Shown here: positions 1 to 11,161 of the stretch, one piece after another
How the letters are laid out: every line of letters begins with the position of its first letter
Position numbering within the stretch: position 1 is the first letter of the stretch
Origin: Marsupella aquatica
Lineage: Eukaryota > Marchantiophyta
DNA length: 64,000 bases
Direction of reading: 5' to 3'
Assembly (NCBI GenBank): GCA_973895155.1
Contig: OZ316894.1
Location: 18,538,001-18,602,000, forward strand
Translations under genes and position numbers: made by a program
Notes under the pieces: model-generated
Database searches by the model: none
What the model was told of the DNA's origin: nothing
The model's input: only the letters and a program-made list of their open reading frames with translations

Positions 1-2335
1 TGCACCATTCCTGATTCACTGATAACACATCCCGTCGCTCTAAGCCATCCAGGAATCTCCTCTACTCCCAAGGGGATAACAATGGACTTTTTGAGATTGA
101 GTTTTGCTCTAGTGGCACATTCGTAAGTGTTCAATGTGCTTGTAGCCTGTTCGAATGCTAACTCCGTAACAGGGATGAATAGACCCATGTCATCCGCAAA
201 TAATCTAAATGAGATATTCAAGTCAGGAGTAGTTTGAAATCCTTGTAATCTCCCTGCCCTGATTTCCGCATTACAAAAATCCATTAGCGGTTGGGTCAAA
301 ATTGCAACAATAGAGGGGAGAGAGGGCATCCCTGTCTCACCCCCCGACTCAACTGAATATCTTCAGTCCAGATCCCGTTAACTAGAGCCTTGGAATTTGC
401 ATTACTTAGTAGCAACTTGACCAAGAAGATAAAATGAGACCCAATGCCCAGTAGGTGCATTGTTTCCCAGATGTAGGAGTGATCCACTCTATCAAACGCT
501 TTCTTGAAATCCAGCTTCAGGAATAGAGCCGGTGTATTCGTAATGTTAATCCAATCATTCATGATCAGCTAGGTAATGGAGATATTCTCTAAAATATTTC
601 TGCCAGGGATGAATCCTGTTTGTTGTGGGCAGATCAGTTTAGAAAGCAATGGTTTTAATCGTTGTGCCAGTAGTTTGGCAATAATCTTGTAAATGATTGT
701 CAACATCGTGAGCGGTCGCCAATCCCCCAGCCTTCATTTGTCAGTCTTTTTAGGAATGAAACGAATGACTCCCTCCTTTATCTTGAATGCAAGATGTCCC
801 GTACGCCAAAAATCAGCCACCATGGAGTGTAGATCCTCCTTTAAAAAATCCCAGCATGCACAAATTCCCTCAGCTGTCATCCCATCAATCCCCGGAGCCT
901 TGTCACATGGTAAAAGTAACAGGGTACAATGCAACTCCTGTATTGAGGGTAGAGCCTCTAATCTTCTGATTTCATCACTCGTAAGTGCAAACCGAGTATG
1001 AGCACAGAGTACACGTCGAGCGGTGAGCATATCTGATAGCGCCTCCTCTAAGAGGAGCGGTGGTGAATATAGCTCCTCGCAATGTCTCTGCACCTCCTTG
1101 ATTACTAGCCGTTCATCCTGAATCTCTTGTCCTCCTTCCACTACCAGGTACTCCATGTTTTCCCTTTGCCGCTTTGCCTTGACAGTAGAAAAGAAAAACT
1201 TGGAAGTTTCTTCACCCTGGCCAAGCCATCTGATCCGAGATAGACGTCGATTGTGATGTGCCTCCTCTATCTCCATTTCACGTACACAATCCTCCGTATA
1301 CATGAAATTCAAAGTGCAAGAGGATGAGTGATCCTCAACAATAGCCAACTTTAGCATTCGTAGCCTATCCTTCATTAACAGCATCTCTTCCTCCCAAGGT
1401 AGGGGCGCAGCTTGTAGCTCCATATAGCATTTTCTTAGCCTTTGATATGCCAGTGCGAATCTCAGGTGTGGGTCCAAGGGAGGAATGTCAACCCCCCAAG
1501 CCCCAGTGAGTAGTTCTACATTGCCTTGTTTCTGTAGAACCGCAGGATTGGCCTTGAAATACGTCGCTCGCCTTTGGTTTGCTCCAGCCAGTATTGGGAG
1601 GGTAAATCTAAAAGTAAGTATCACCGGATCGTGGTCAGAAAGCGCAGATGTCCCATCGTGCAGGAGAGCCAATACTTCCCCCGTCCAACTCCCTTTTTCA
1701 CTGAGATAGAATCGGTCTAGGCGTGACTGTATTAATCTGCCATTGCGAACCCTTCTCCAAGTGAATTTGGATCTAGTAACCTGACCCAAGATTCCAAACA
1801 CATCTTGTAAGTCCAGTCTTGTAGTAAGGAACCTCCAGAATTCTTTCTCTCTACCGCAAATCAAGGGGGAGGAACTAGTGGAGTCACCCCTTAATTCCGT
1901 CATATTAAAATTGCCATCGAAGATCCACCGATCCTGAGGCAGAGCATTCCGAAGATCATTCCATAGTAGAGTCCTTTCTCCAGTGGAGCAAGGAGCATAC
2001 ACACAGATTGAACCAAAATTTCCTTCAGTATGTTCTACTTGGATCCAGACCGCTCGGCTCTTATCCAACGTGCCGGATGTAAGCACGTTAAACAACGGGT
2101 GCAATAGAATGGCAATACCACCTCAGCCCGCATCCGGGAGAGAGTAAAAGTGCTGATATGTAGGTAAAATGATTTTGAGAGCAATGTCCAATCTGAAACT
2201 GTCAGCCTTAACCTCTTGGAGCATCAGTGCATCTAGGTGAGGTCGGTTGGCTGAAACCCATTTAGATACCACAATTTTCCGATTTGGATTGCATAAGCCA
2301 CACACGTTCCATGTGGCCACCTTGAAAGTTGTCAT
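1..2335 (-). pseudogene. LINE ORF2: AP-like endonuclease and reverse transcriptase, with stops
   Basis: The protein begins MTTFKVATWNVCGL, the usual start of the endonuclease (EEP) domain, with LQEVK as the catalytic-glutamate motif. Further on are SDHDPV (endonuclease C-terminal motif), IPKKTDK, KLDFKKAFDRVDH and GVRQGCPLSPL (RT motifs), and FADDM at about 200-186, which is the RT catalytic Asp pair. Three in-frame stops interrupt it: TGA at about 2107, TGA at about 733 and TAG at about 565. A frameshift follows the GCPLSPL motif near 310. The motif order and spacing are normal for plant LINE ORF2. The C-terminal part is outside the window. Confidence 0.85.
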
Positions 2336-2471
2336 GAAAATTCAACTTAATCAATTAACCTCCCTGCTCCAGCCTAAGGCTAAACGACACCTCGTAGGAG
2401 TTAGACGCTTTCTTGCAGGGAGCCCACCGAGGGCCCAACAGGTAAAAGCAACAGTGCCGCCTTAGGTGACC

Positions 2472-4278
2472 TTACCATAGCATTAGGATCAAGTGAAAAA
2501 TTGCTACCACCTCACAGGGGGAATCCAAGACATTCAACATTACATCAGGTGATAGGGGAGGAGCCTCAGTAGCGCCCGAAATTGTCAAGGCACCAGTCGG
2601 GTGTTGCAGATCTCTTCGCGCTCGCTGACTGGGGGTGCTCCATCCATCATCATCCTGCAAGCGGTGATCAGCAACAAACTGTAAGGCACGCTGATTCCTG
2701 GCCTTCTTTTTCCCCTTTTTCTTTTCATCCGGTGGGGACCGCTTAGCCAATTTCCTGGCCCGATCCTTTTTAACCGTTAAATTAGAGATGAATCCTTCAT
2801 ACTCTGACAACTCCATGTCGGAGGGCTTCTCTAAAGCAGACAGCCCATCGCCTTCTTCCATTTCCTCTGAGGTTTCCACATCCTGATGCGGTAGACCCGG
2901 ATTCTCATCTGGCTCCGCAACAATGAGAGGAGTATCAACTGATCCTGTTCTAGCCAGGTCTTCTGAATTGTTCAGATTATCATTTAATACAGCCGAGGCA
3001 TAGTGCATTGTTTGTAGGTTCTGCATGACCTTAGAGATAGCGGTGGCACCAGCCCGTAGGTGAAGAGCAATCACTCTCGCCCTTCCTTCATCCGTGCATT
3101 CATCTACTTCTCGCTCAATTACCACCAAAGGAGGCACCGCATTCCCCCCCATCGCACTACCAAATAAAACAAAATCCCCATTCCATCCGCCGGTGGAGGC
3201 GCCCTGCTCGCAATCAGAGTGTCACTCTTAGCAATAGGTGTTTCCTTGCCCACTTGATCCACCACGGAAGGGAGTGCATTCACTGTTGCAATAGATCCGG
3301 CGGGCACCGTGGCAGGAGCCAACGGTGGGGCAGCGTTCGGGGGTCGACGGGTGCAATACTCACCGGCTCCACAGTCTCATGTAATCTGCAATCCCAAGCG
3401 AGATGACCTTTTTTGTTGCACTTAAAGCAGTGAAACGGGATATTTTTGAAAATGATAGGCTGCCAAATCAAAAGATCCGCTTTAATCCGGACCTCCACAC
3501 TTTGTGGTAGCTCCCGCTGCGTGTCCCAAAGAATACACACACGATCATGCAGATAAGTGCTCAAATCATCCCCTTGGATGTAATGCAGTATATCTCCCAG
3601 AGAGGCAGCCAGCTTGCGTCGACATGGTTCAAGAATAAGTGCCTGGAATGGAATTTCTATCCACACCGGCAGCAACGTAAAGGATTCGTTCCGAATATCA
3701 AAAGAGGGATCCCAAGGGAAAGTAAACACATATTTCCGATCCAGAAACCAAGGGGCCCCCTCCAATGCCAGGTCACGATGCTCCAGATTTTTGAAAGCCA
3801 CCAAATAGAAGCTCTTCCCCACAAACTTTACTTGTGTCACAGGCCAGTGCATCTCCTTAACCAAGGTTTTCTCCACCCAGAATTTGAAGGTGGGTAGCAT
3901 GGGAGCCCTGTCAGTAAAGTAGCACATCATGGCACAATTAAAGAGCTCCGTGACACTGACCGCTGCTTCCTCCAGGGACCATTCGATAGTCGTGTGCAGT
4001 TTAGATGGCCAGTCTTGAACTAAGAGATCCGCAATGCGCTTGAGTAAAGGAACACAGGCCTCAGCCGCCTGCTTGTTGGTCTCCATGGGTCTCCCATGGT
4101 CCGGAGCAACAGTCCTACCCAGAGTTCGCGACACCGAGCCAGACCACTGCACAGCATTTGCATTCCTCCTCGCAGATTCCCCAGCAATTATTGGCTCGTC
4201 CTCCATTCTTTCCCCAATGTCGTCATTGAATCTTCCAGCTTGTCCATCGCCAATCTCTCTATCTTCTCCCGATCCCAA
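2472..4278 (-). pseudogene. LINE ORF1: DUF4283-like RNA-binding protein with CCHC knuckle, frameshifted
   Basis: In plant L1 elements ORF1 makes the RNA-binding protein of the retrotransposition particle. The segment 4278-3280 holds the DUF4283-like region (aromatic-rich, with PWFLDRKYVFTFPWDP and LPVWIEIP) followed by one zinc knuckle, CFKCNKKGHLAWDC, which fits C-x2-C-x4-H-x4-C. The frame is then lost near 3300. A middle piece is readable at 3322-3119 in another frame, and a lysine- and acid-rich C-terminal tail at 3152-2472 in a third, so two frameshifts separate the parts. The start at 4278 is the first ATG before the conserved region. ORF2 follows about 140 bp downstream. Confidence 0.75.
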
Positions 4279-5375
4279 CGAGAGAAGCCATTGGAATTGT
4301 CACCAGAGGGTCAAAGCCCGAACCAGCTCTGGGCCGCAACAGCAGGCATGACTAAATAATTTTCCTTGACGCCATCAGGTTGATTCTCCTGGTTCTCCCC
4401 GGAGCGCACATCCTGTCCGGAATACCTATGTTTCAATTCTTGACGGGATGTATCGTGGGAGGTGGACGCATGAGAATCATGTGTCGGTGGTTCCGACCGA
4501 GCAACAGGGTTAGCCTAGTATCTAGCTCCACCTTCGGCATCGCGCCGGGAGGTCTTTTCTCTCAAAAGAGCAGGTCCAACTCCACGACCATGATAGCCAT
4601 AGTTGGGGCGGGTGTTCTCCATATGTTACCAAGTGTAGCCAGGTCTAGAGGATTCAACAGTATACACCAATCTCCCCGCCCACAGGTCCACCCTATGATG
4701 TTTGTTGATATAGACTTCCGTGCCGAGAATTCTTCTCCAGGGATAAAATAATCAGCTCACCAATCGACAGCAGGTGCTATCAACAGAGCGCAGCGAGTCC
4801 CCAAATCTATAGCCAAGTTTAGCAGTTTCCCTATATCAGTCACTCTACATTGAGGTAGGATCACATCAAATCAGATTCTTCCACCACGCTCACATGCCTT
4901 ATCGCGCAAACACTGCTTGGGCTCCCTTGATCAACTCCACCAACTACTTTAGGGTGGACAAAAACCGCGGCCGTGAACCTTGCACAGTGCCCTATTCATG
5001 TGAAAAAAACCTCCGGCTTCCAAAATCCCCCCAGATGGTTTGATTGATAGCAGAATCACCTCTGTCTAAGAGATAAGCAAGATTAGCACATGAAAAAACC
5101 ATCCAGTCGATCAAAAACCCGAGAGAAACCCAAACCCTAGTGCACCTCAGCTCCGTCAGTTCTCTTCTTCAGCTCCGTCAGTCCGTCGGTGCCCCTTTAG
5201 GAGACAAGTATTAATTTTTGTTTGTTTATGATTGAATAGGTGCCTTGTAGGGCCTGTCCTCCATTGGTCTCTAGTCAACTATGGCATGATGCATTCCTAG
5301 CTGGTGCTAGATAGTTGCTTGCATCATCAGTTGAAGACCCCGAGCAATCATGTACCCCCGCACATGTTCCGGCAG
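4279..5375. other. Non-coding stretch, probably LINE 5' leader
   Basis: There is no credible gene here; the short plus-strand ORFs at 4034-4751 overlap or abut the LINE and show no recognisable domain. Read on the minus strand, the stretch leads into ORF1 and is most simply its 5' untranslated region. A short direct repeat (CAGCTCCGTCAGT, at about 5150 and 5173) is visible. The junction with the outer CACTA element could not be placed. Confidence 0.4.
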
Positions 5376-5535
5376 ATGTTGTTCATGAACCCATAGTGGT
5401 AGAGTTGGGCATGGTAGGGATGATGCACCGCCCCCTACTAGGGTTCTACGCACAAGACCATGTTCTCATAGACGTCGACAACAACATGTAGTTCTAGACA
5501 CAGACCCATCCCATGAGCACTTTAGAAGGAGTGTT

Positions 5536-6213
5536 ATGCCTCCACCAGGGGAGGAGTACATAGAAGTTGAAGGGAGATTGGGCTTATCATATGTGACGGG
5601 AAAGGCAATTAGTGTCTTCAAGGATTTTGACCCTGAGAGTTTTGCGATTCCTCGTGGCCTAGCCATTGATATCCCTATACATATATGGGGTCGGCAATGG
5701 ATAGTGAAGGCATCGACCCTTGGCGGGGAGGTTGGATTAGGCTTATGTGCTTTGGAGGACATTGAGGTCCCTCCAAAGCCTTGGCGTCGTGGCTATGATG
5801 GGGAACACCTTTTCCCTTACATTGGGCCTGTGTATACATCCAAGAGTTGGAACATCCTCTTGCGCCAACATCCAGCTTGGGGGGTATATGCATTGCAGAT
5901 GGACTCAGACCCAGATGAGGTCCTAAGGAGGCCTTGGCATTGTAGGATGATTGATGGGGACCCTGTGCGTTCAGATAACATAGCTGGGTACATCAATAGT
6001 ACACATGGTAGAGGGAGTGGACTCCAGCCTAATGTAGAGTGGGCTCAGATTTTTGGCCCACCCACTCCGCCTTACTATGTCACACATATGGATGATCATG
6101 TTATGACAGTAGCCATATGGACCCGAGTACGGACCATTAGGGCGGGTGATGAGTTGTTTTGTGACTATGAATGGAATGCACCCAAGATGGGCATTCGATC
6201 TGGCCACACTTAG
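5536..6213 (+). CDS. SET-domain protein carried by the outer CACTA element
   Basis: This 225-residue protein ends in a divergent SET fold, the catalytic domain of protein lysine methyltransferases. The visible signature is DNIAGYINSTHGRGSG (residues ~150-165) followed by PNVEW, corresponding to the family's N-x3-x-x-N-H-x-C-x-P-N loop, and then VRTIRAGDELFCDYEW, corresponding to GEEL-x-x-DY with the catalytic Tyr kept. The Asn-His-Ser-Cys core is altered (NST-H), so activity is uncertain. The frame is open upstream to about 5383 without another ATG, so an upstream exon is possible; 5536 is the first ATG. It ends about 110 bp before the tnp2 frame opens. The tnp2 here appears to lack the usual N-terminal CPCxxC transposase-associated domain, so the SET gene sits where that domain would be. 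Confidence 0.6.
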   Translation: MPPPGEEYIEVEGRLGLSYVTGKAISVFKDFDPESFAIPRGLAIDIPIHIWGRQWIVKASTLGGEVGLGLCALEDIEVPPKPWRRGYDGEHLFPYIGPVYTSKSWNILLRQHPAWGVYALQMDSDPDEVLRRPWHCRMIDGDPVRSDNIAGYINSTHGRGSGLQPNVEWAQIFGPPTPPYYVTHMDDHVMTVAIWTRVRTIRAGDELFCDYEWNAPKMGIRSGHT

Positions 6214-6349
6214 CACATATGTGTATTCCCCATTTTTGAAGTAATATAAGAATATTGTAATTTTTTTAGGAACCCATGGGCTAACTCAAACGTATATATC
6301 TGTTTTGTGTGTTGTATGATAGAATGCATATGTTAAGCCGGATGTTGGG

Positions 6350-7180
6350 GTGTTACCACGAGCTATGCGCCAACACCTTGTGCAGGCCATGGAAGATTGG
6401 CGACATGCCTCTCTACCACCAGATGGCGATCCGGATGTTCCAGAGCAGGAACCAGATGCCTCCCAATCAAGAGTTGATGAAGATAGGGCAATGGATGACT
6501 TGATGCACCAATTCTATGACATAGAGGATGGTGATCATGACATGGCTGATGGGGAGAACATTGAGGTCCCACTTCCACATCAAAAAGGTTCAAGGAGTTC
6601 AGCCTCCAAACAGTGGGAGGAAGCACGTCAACATGCGCAAACTCGGATATTTGATGGATCACGCTTGTCTCGTCTTTCAGCAATAATGTTGTTGTTGAAC
6701 TTGCAGCAAAGACATGGAGCAAGCAACCTACTTCTTGATGATCTGTTTCGGACATTGCATGATTGTATCTTGCCAGAAGGAAACAACTTGCCAGACTCTT
6801 GGAAAGAGGCAAAGAAGGTGTTGAAGTCCATAGGTCTGCAGTACGAAGTCATTCATGCTTGCGTGAATGATTGCGTTCTGTTTAGAGGCACTTATAAAGT
6901 TGCAACGTCATGTCCTACATGTGAGAAGCCTAGGTTTCGTGAGGACATGTTGACGGGAAAAGTCCCTCAGAAGGTCATGATGTACTTTCCTCTTATACCT
7001 CGTTTGCGCCACCAATATAGATGTGTTGAGTTGGCTGAGTATATGGTTTGGCATTCCCAAAATCGCTCAGATATGAGTTCACAACCACCCACCATGCGTA
7101 TGATGGTTGACTCCCCTGCAAACAAGTTTGTGGAGGAGAGATGGGGTGAGTTCCAAACTGACCCACATCATGTTCGCCTA
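6350..7180 (+). pseudogene. tnp2 transposase of the outer CACTA, 5' half
   Basis: This is the N-terminal half of a CACTA TNP2 transposase, which cuts and joins the element ends. It shows LSAIMLLLNLQQRHGASN, ILPEGNNLPDSWKEAKK, the zinc-ribbon-like CPTCEKPRF, and VPQKVMMYFPLIPRLRH, matching the inner tnp2 at 12108 block by block. The frame is open from about 6324, just after a possible splice acceptor (TATGATAG), with the first ATG at 6365. The coding frame stops only because element A begins at 7182; the last native residues are HHVRL. The continuation is at 37834, in the same frame. Confidence 0.85.
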
Positions 7181-7181
7181 G

Positions 7182-7207
7182 ATCAGCCTATTCATTAAAA
7201 GTGTATT
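7182..7207 (+). repeat. Left terminal inverted repeat of element A
   Basis: Twenty-six bases identical to the reverse complement of 37805-37830. The inverted match extends outward through the palindromic CTAG. Confidence 0.92.
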
Positions 7208-7232
7208 TTCTTTTGTTCACAAATCAGTCTTG

Positions 7233-7311
7233 AAATGTACACTTTCATGTCCCCAAATGTACACTTTAAGAAACCCAAATGTACACTTTTTGGTCTCTAA
7301 ATGTACACTTT
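7233..7311. repeat. Left 22-bp-phased AAATGTACACTTT array of element A
   Basis: Four copies of AAATGTACACTTT start at 7233, 7255, 7277 and 7299, exactly 22 bp apart, about two DNA turns. This puts the same face of each motif on one side of the helix, as expected for cooperative binding by a transposase or another protein. It is matched by the longer array at 27771-28090. Confidence 0.9.
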
Positions 7312-7586
7312 ATAGGCCAAATCATATAAGTATTATATTAATAAATAATACATATTATATCATTTATTGATTCACAAAGAATAATAGGATAGAGATCATT
7401 ATTTATGAATTCACAAAGAATAGTAGGATAGAGATCATACTTATAAAAACATTTCAGCACAAATAAACCCTTGAATATGTGTGAACAAAATGACATAACT
7501 CCAAATAGATTATAAAATAATATACAATTATCTCCAAATTTACAATGTATTTCTTCTATCTAAGGGGCTTAACATGAGTCATATCT
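7312..7586. other. AT-rich spacer inside the left end of element A
   Basis: AT-rich DNA with a short direct repeat: ATTCACAAAGAATA occurs at about 7370 and again at about 7409. I see no gene. It separates the end array from the phosphatase fragment. Confidence 0.5.
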
Positions 7587-8840
7587 CTAAACAAAGTGCT
7601 CCTTACAATGTGTATTTGAGCACGTGCCCCTGTCTCCTTTACTATCTACCCTAGTGTCACGGTTGCAAGTCCCTTTATCTTCAGGGAGCTGAAACTTGGT
7701 GGTGTTGTTCCTAATGGCTATAATCTCCCGCAAAAAGTGTCTGGGATTTTCTCTATGCGGACCTGAATAGTCCCTTCCTACAAATGCTTTAGCAAGTGAC
7801 GTGACAAGTGCATCGTCAAGTTCTGCCTCAGGACGTAAACTACATATACGATGCTTCACGTTCCAAGGAATCTCATTGCTATTGAGGTCCAACACACTAT
7901 GTGTAAACAGTGACTTCCAAATTTTTGTTGCACATCTCTTACTAAGTTGATCATAAGTAATTTCATTTTTTACCTTGTCTCTCTTTATGTGCAATAGAGA
8001 CCACAGTGGAGAGTTAAGAAGAAGATAACATCTAATGTCACTTGCATGGGATAGTTTCTCAAGACAAGGCCAAAGAATTGTTAGAAGAAAATTATCTCCA
8101 CCATTGGCATGCGTGTAGGGCACTGGAAATAGTCCGATCATGCTTGGGTTGGCAAATGCCTTAAGGGGGGAGTCATCCACAAGGAGGGTGTTGGTTTCAT
8201 CATATAGATTTCCAAATCCACTCCATACCACCCGAAAATCCTTCAGTAGCACATTTGCCTTTCCGTTTGTAATGTCATGCCTTTGAATGCCTGTGTCAAA
8301 GGCTTCCACTTGTGTGAATACAAACTTAAGTTTCAACCGCTCCTCAGCAGTGAACATCATGTTCAGCATTTTCACTGTTCAATGTACCCCAGCACATGTC
8401 CAAATTGCAACGTCAAATCGGTCAAAAACCAACTTTAGAAACTCATGGAGCCCTGGCCTTTCTGTGTACATGCGACTAATTCCATTTTTTCTATCCCAAT
8501 GCACTCCACTTGGGATCACAACATTTCTGGATTTGCCCTTGCTTTGGAATTCAACTGAATCCCAAAGTATTTTGTTAAGATCCAAAATCAGCAATTTGCG
8601 CTTGATGGAACAAGGTCTTGGTTCTGCAAGTGCAACAAATACCAATCTTAGAGATAAAACCACATTTGAAGTTTGGATGGAGATCATCTCTGTCAATCCA
8701 ACACAAGTGGCCAACCACAAAGAAAATATATCTGCATACTGATCAGATTCATTGAGAAACCGTAAAGAGGAGATGGATATTGATACTGATGCTCTAATTG
8801 TTAAACTTGCCCAGAGAGGCATGACTTTGTGGTAGCTCAC
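7587..8840 (-). pseudogene. FCP1/NIF-like phosphatase fragment carried by element A
   Basis: This resembles the FCP1-homology (NIF, HAD-superfamily) phosphatases, which act on phosphoserine in nuclear proteins. Visible blocks, in order, are KRKLLILDLNKILWD (motif I region), RPGLHEFLKLVFDRFDVAIWT, and LYDETNTLLVDDSPLKAF (the DD of HAD motif III). Motif I reads DLN where classical FCP1 enzymes have DxDxT. A DLN form is, from memory, typical of a plant subfamily of these proteins, so it need not mean decay. An in-frame TGA at 8381-8379, just after the VAIWT block, splits the protein into 8840-8379 and 8375-7587. The N-terminal ~55 residues look unrelated and include a translated copy of element A's palindrome. 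It may be the 3' end of the upstream minus-strand gene or a separate captured gene. Confidence 0.7.
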
Positions 8841-9107
8841 TTGAATTGAGACTCATAGGTCTTGGGTTCAACTGTTGTGGCTGACACTTCCCAACTATTG
8901 TGGCTGACTCTTCCCTTTCTGTGGGGTTTCACAGATTTCCCTTTAAAAATAAAAAAAATAAAAATAAAAAATTGTTAAACTTGAAGTATAATTATACAGA
9001 CTATATTATATCAAATTGATAAGGTCACATCGCTCAATCTAGACCTTGGCTAACAATGCGATCCATATTCATCAATCAAGATATCATCACCGAGTTCTTG
9101 TTGGATC
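8841..9107. other. Short spacer between the minus-strand genes of element A
   Basis: Holds two copies of a CAACT(A/G)TTGTGGCTGAC unit near 8870 and 8897 and a run of A and T near 8945. I see no gene. Confidence 0.5.
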
Positions 9108-10088
9108 TCATAATTGACATCGGAGGTACTCTCCTCTACCCAATAAGGTGCAGACCAAACCGGAGTTATCAATACTCCCATACTCAATGTGAATACTCAG
9201 AGTTTTTGAATGTCCTAATTTACGAAGAGCGCTTAGGACATTCAGTACAAGATAACCCGAATGGACAGTTATCATCACAACAATGGTAGGATTCCGTGGT
9301 AGCTCTACTATATATTGGAAGAGGACCAAAATCTCTACTTCAGTCCACTCTTTTTGCTGAAGTTGGTTGAAATCAACAATTGCAAGAGGGCATGTTGGAG
9401 ATTGTTCTTCCAACGACTCCGGATCCACAGTCTTCATTAGGTTGTTACTAAAAAATGTGACCCACGGCTGGGTCCAAGAACTTGTCCCACCGCCAAACTT
9501 TTGACAGTAAATATCATCTAGACGCATCACCAATGTCATTGGCAATATCTCACTCTCCTTTGTATGATTTGACTTCAACAAATTTGTCAACCATACATCG
9601 CCAGCTGCTCTTCGGCACCTGTTCAACTCCGAATCGGGACCCAATAATGGGAGGACTTCAATCACTTTAGCCCAATCAGTATCTGCTGGGAAGTGTTTTG
9701 GATCCTTCTTGAAGTAGTAATCTCCAATAAGAGACTTCAATTTGATCAATATCTTCACCTCCTTTGCAAACTCCTCCATCGCTGGAACATCTGACTTATT
9801 AGTCGGATCTTTCTTCAATAAAATCTGACCCGACTTCACCTTGTTCAAAATTCTGGTCAAATCTCTATTTGAGATTTCACCATCAAAACAACGAAACATG
9901 GCGACGGTTATCGCCTTTTCGGACCTTTTGTTTCCCTGTGTACCAGCCCCATCAGGAAGTTTTCCATCAATCCACATCTGGCACACTAACTACCATAACT
10001 CGAAAAGATCATTCTCGGCAAAAAGTAACCAGTATACATTTTTCAAGTCTTTTCTCCCCATGGTCATCCTTGCCAATGCCAGATAATC
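9108..10088 (-). pseudogene. 3' exon of the ParB-like gene of element A
   Basis: The exon opens at 10088 after a good acceptor (CTGTAG) and reads DYLALARMTMGRKDLKNVYWLLFAENDLFELW, then an in-frame TAG at 9992-9990, then about 290 open residues. No domain is certain. The stretch CPLAIVDFNQLQQKEWTEVEILVLFQ, followed by LPRNPTIVVMI and a leucine-rich segment, has the alternating pattern of a Rossmann-like or methyltransferase-like strand-helix set; I note this only as a guess. It continues the ParB-like exon at 11030-10362 across a 273-bp intron (10361-10089) that contains three copies of the element A palindrome. Confidence 0.5.
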
Positions 10089-10149
10089 CTACAGTCAAAA
10101 ATTAGGGAGAATGTTGTAAGTTATCTACAATCAATGAGATTTGATAACA

Positions 10150-10340
10150 CAATCGCTTGCTTGGACAGAGACCATCTCCGTCCAAGCCATAACCAAAAGT
10201 AGAATGAAGTAAAATCTACAGAATGGAAGGTCTCACTCTTGGACAGAGACCATCTCCATCCAAGTCATAACCAAAAACATATTGAACTAAAATCAATGTA
10301 ACGGACGGTCACACTCTTGGACAGAGACCATCTCTGTCCA
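10150..10340. repeat. Three palindrome copies in the ParB-like gene intron
   Basis: CTTGGACAGAGACCATCTCC and two close variants lie at about 10164, 10243 and 10316, separated by 70-80 bp of related sequence (CATAACCAAAA). They lie largely within the intron 10361-10089 and have arms like GGACAGAGA and TCTCTGTCC. Confidence 0.85.
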
Positions 10341-10361
10341 AACAAGAAAAATGTTTCTCAC

Positions 10362-11030
10362 CTGAAATTTTTGACTCTCTTGGGCGTTTGATTTGTTGTC
10401 CCCGTGCTTTGGCTTTCTTGGTCTTCCAGTTTCAAGGAATTGTTTTCTTGCATGAACAATTGTATCTTTGAAGCACGATTGAAACACCATCGAAGAATTG
10501 ATGGCATTTGATCGCATTGAGTGCTCAACCAGTATAGCCGATGGCGTAAGGTCTAACAATAATCTAGCCTTCCTATATTTTAACTTTTTTGCCAAAACTG
10601 TGAGCTTGGCATCAGTTTCGGCCCACTCAAGAACCCATTTGGCCGCCCTAGCAGAATGTTGCCCACTGACGGCAAGGAAAACAATCTCGCCTTTCTTCAC
10701 TCCTGCAAGAAGGTCTTTGCGGTCGTTCTCCGTGCTGTCAAAATGAAGCAGCTTTCTAAGTTTTGGATTGTAAGGAAGAAGGTCCGCAACGTGAGGTTCA
10801 TGTCTAGGGTTTTTCACCATGGATTCGACTATGTGCTTCACATGGGCACTGTTGAGCATCCTGTAACATAACCTTGCCGAAGCTGGATAAATTTTCTCCA
10901 CTGGAATAGAAAATATTTCATTTATCCCAAAAGTATAGTACTGCTCTATTCTTTGGAGAACATCATTCCCTTCTAAGACCTTCTTCACCTCCGGGGCATC
11001 AAGTTTGTCTCCCTCATCCTCTGGGAGCAT
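10362..11030 (-). CDS. ParB-like exon of the element A minus-strand gene
   Basis: The exon ends at a clean donor (CAG then GTGAGAAAC at 10361). Its protein contains FSIPVEKIYPASARLCYRML, a run of basic helices, and IVFLAVSGQHSARAAKWVLEW. The layout resembles the ParB/sulfiredoxin-type fold, where a strand-GxHR-helix motif follows an N-terminal IPxxxI strand. Here the motif is SGQHSARAA. ParB-like domains act as CTPases or nucleases in bacteria and occur scattered in eukaryotic mobile elements. The assignment is tentative. A stop lies directly upstream of the ATG at 11030, so the true exon start was probably lost when the inner CACTA inserted, and the 5' part of the gene is at 20557-22041. Confidence 0.45.
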
Positions 11031-11161
11031 CTATACGTCCGTCGGAGTTGACCGCGCATGCTTGGGCTGAACAAGAAGTCTGGGAAGCAAAGGCACGGCT
11101 TGCTGATGTCCAATATGGACCTGTACTCAACAAAGGACAGAGCTCTAGAAGGCTGAAGAGT

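Larger units (their letters stand above)
1..5150 (-). mobile_element. Decayed L1-type LINE, 5' part, runs off the window start
   Basis: A non-LTR retrotransposon read right to left: 5' leader, ORF1 (DUF4283-like plus zinc knuckle), then ORF2 (endonuclease followed by reverse transcriptase). The RT palm continues to position 1, so the 3' end and any poly-A tail lie outside the window. ORF1 is spread over three frames. ORF2 has three in-frame stops and at least one frameshift, so this copy is dead. The 5' limit near 5150 is an estimate: coding sequence stops at 4278, and what follows is non-coding until the SET-gene region opens at about 5380. The ORF order and DUF4283-type ORF1 are typical of plant L1-clade LINEs. 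Confidence 0.85.
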
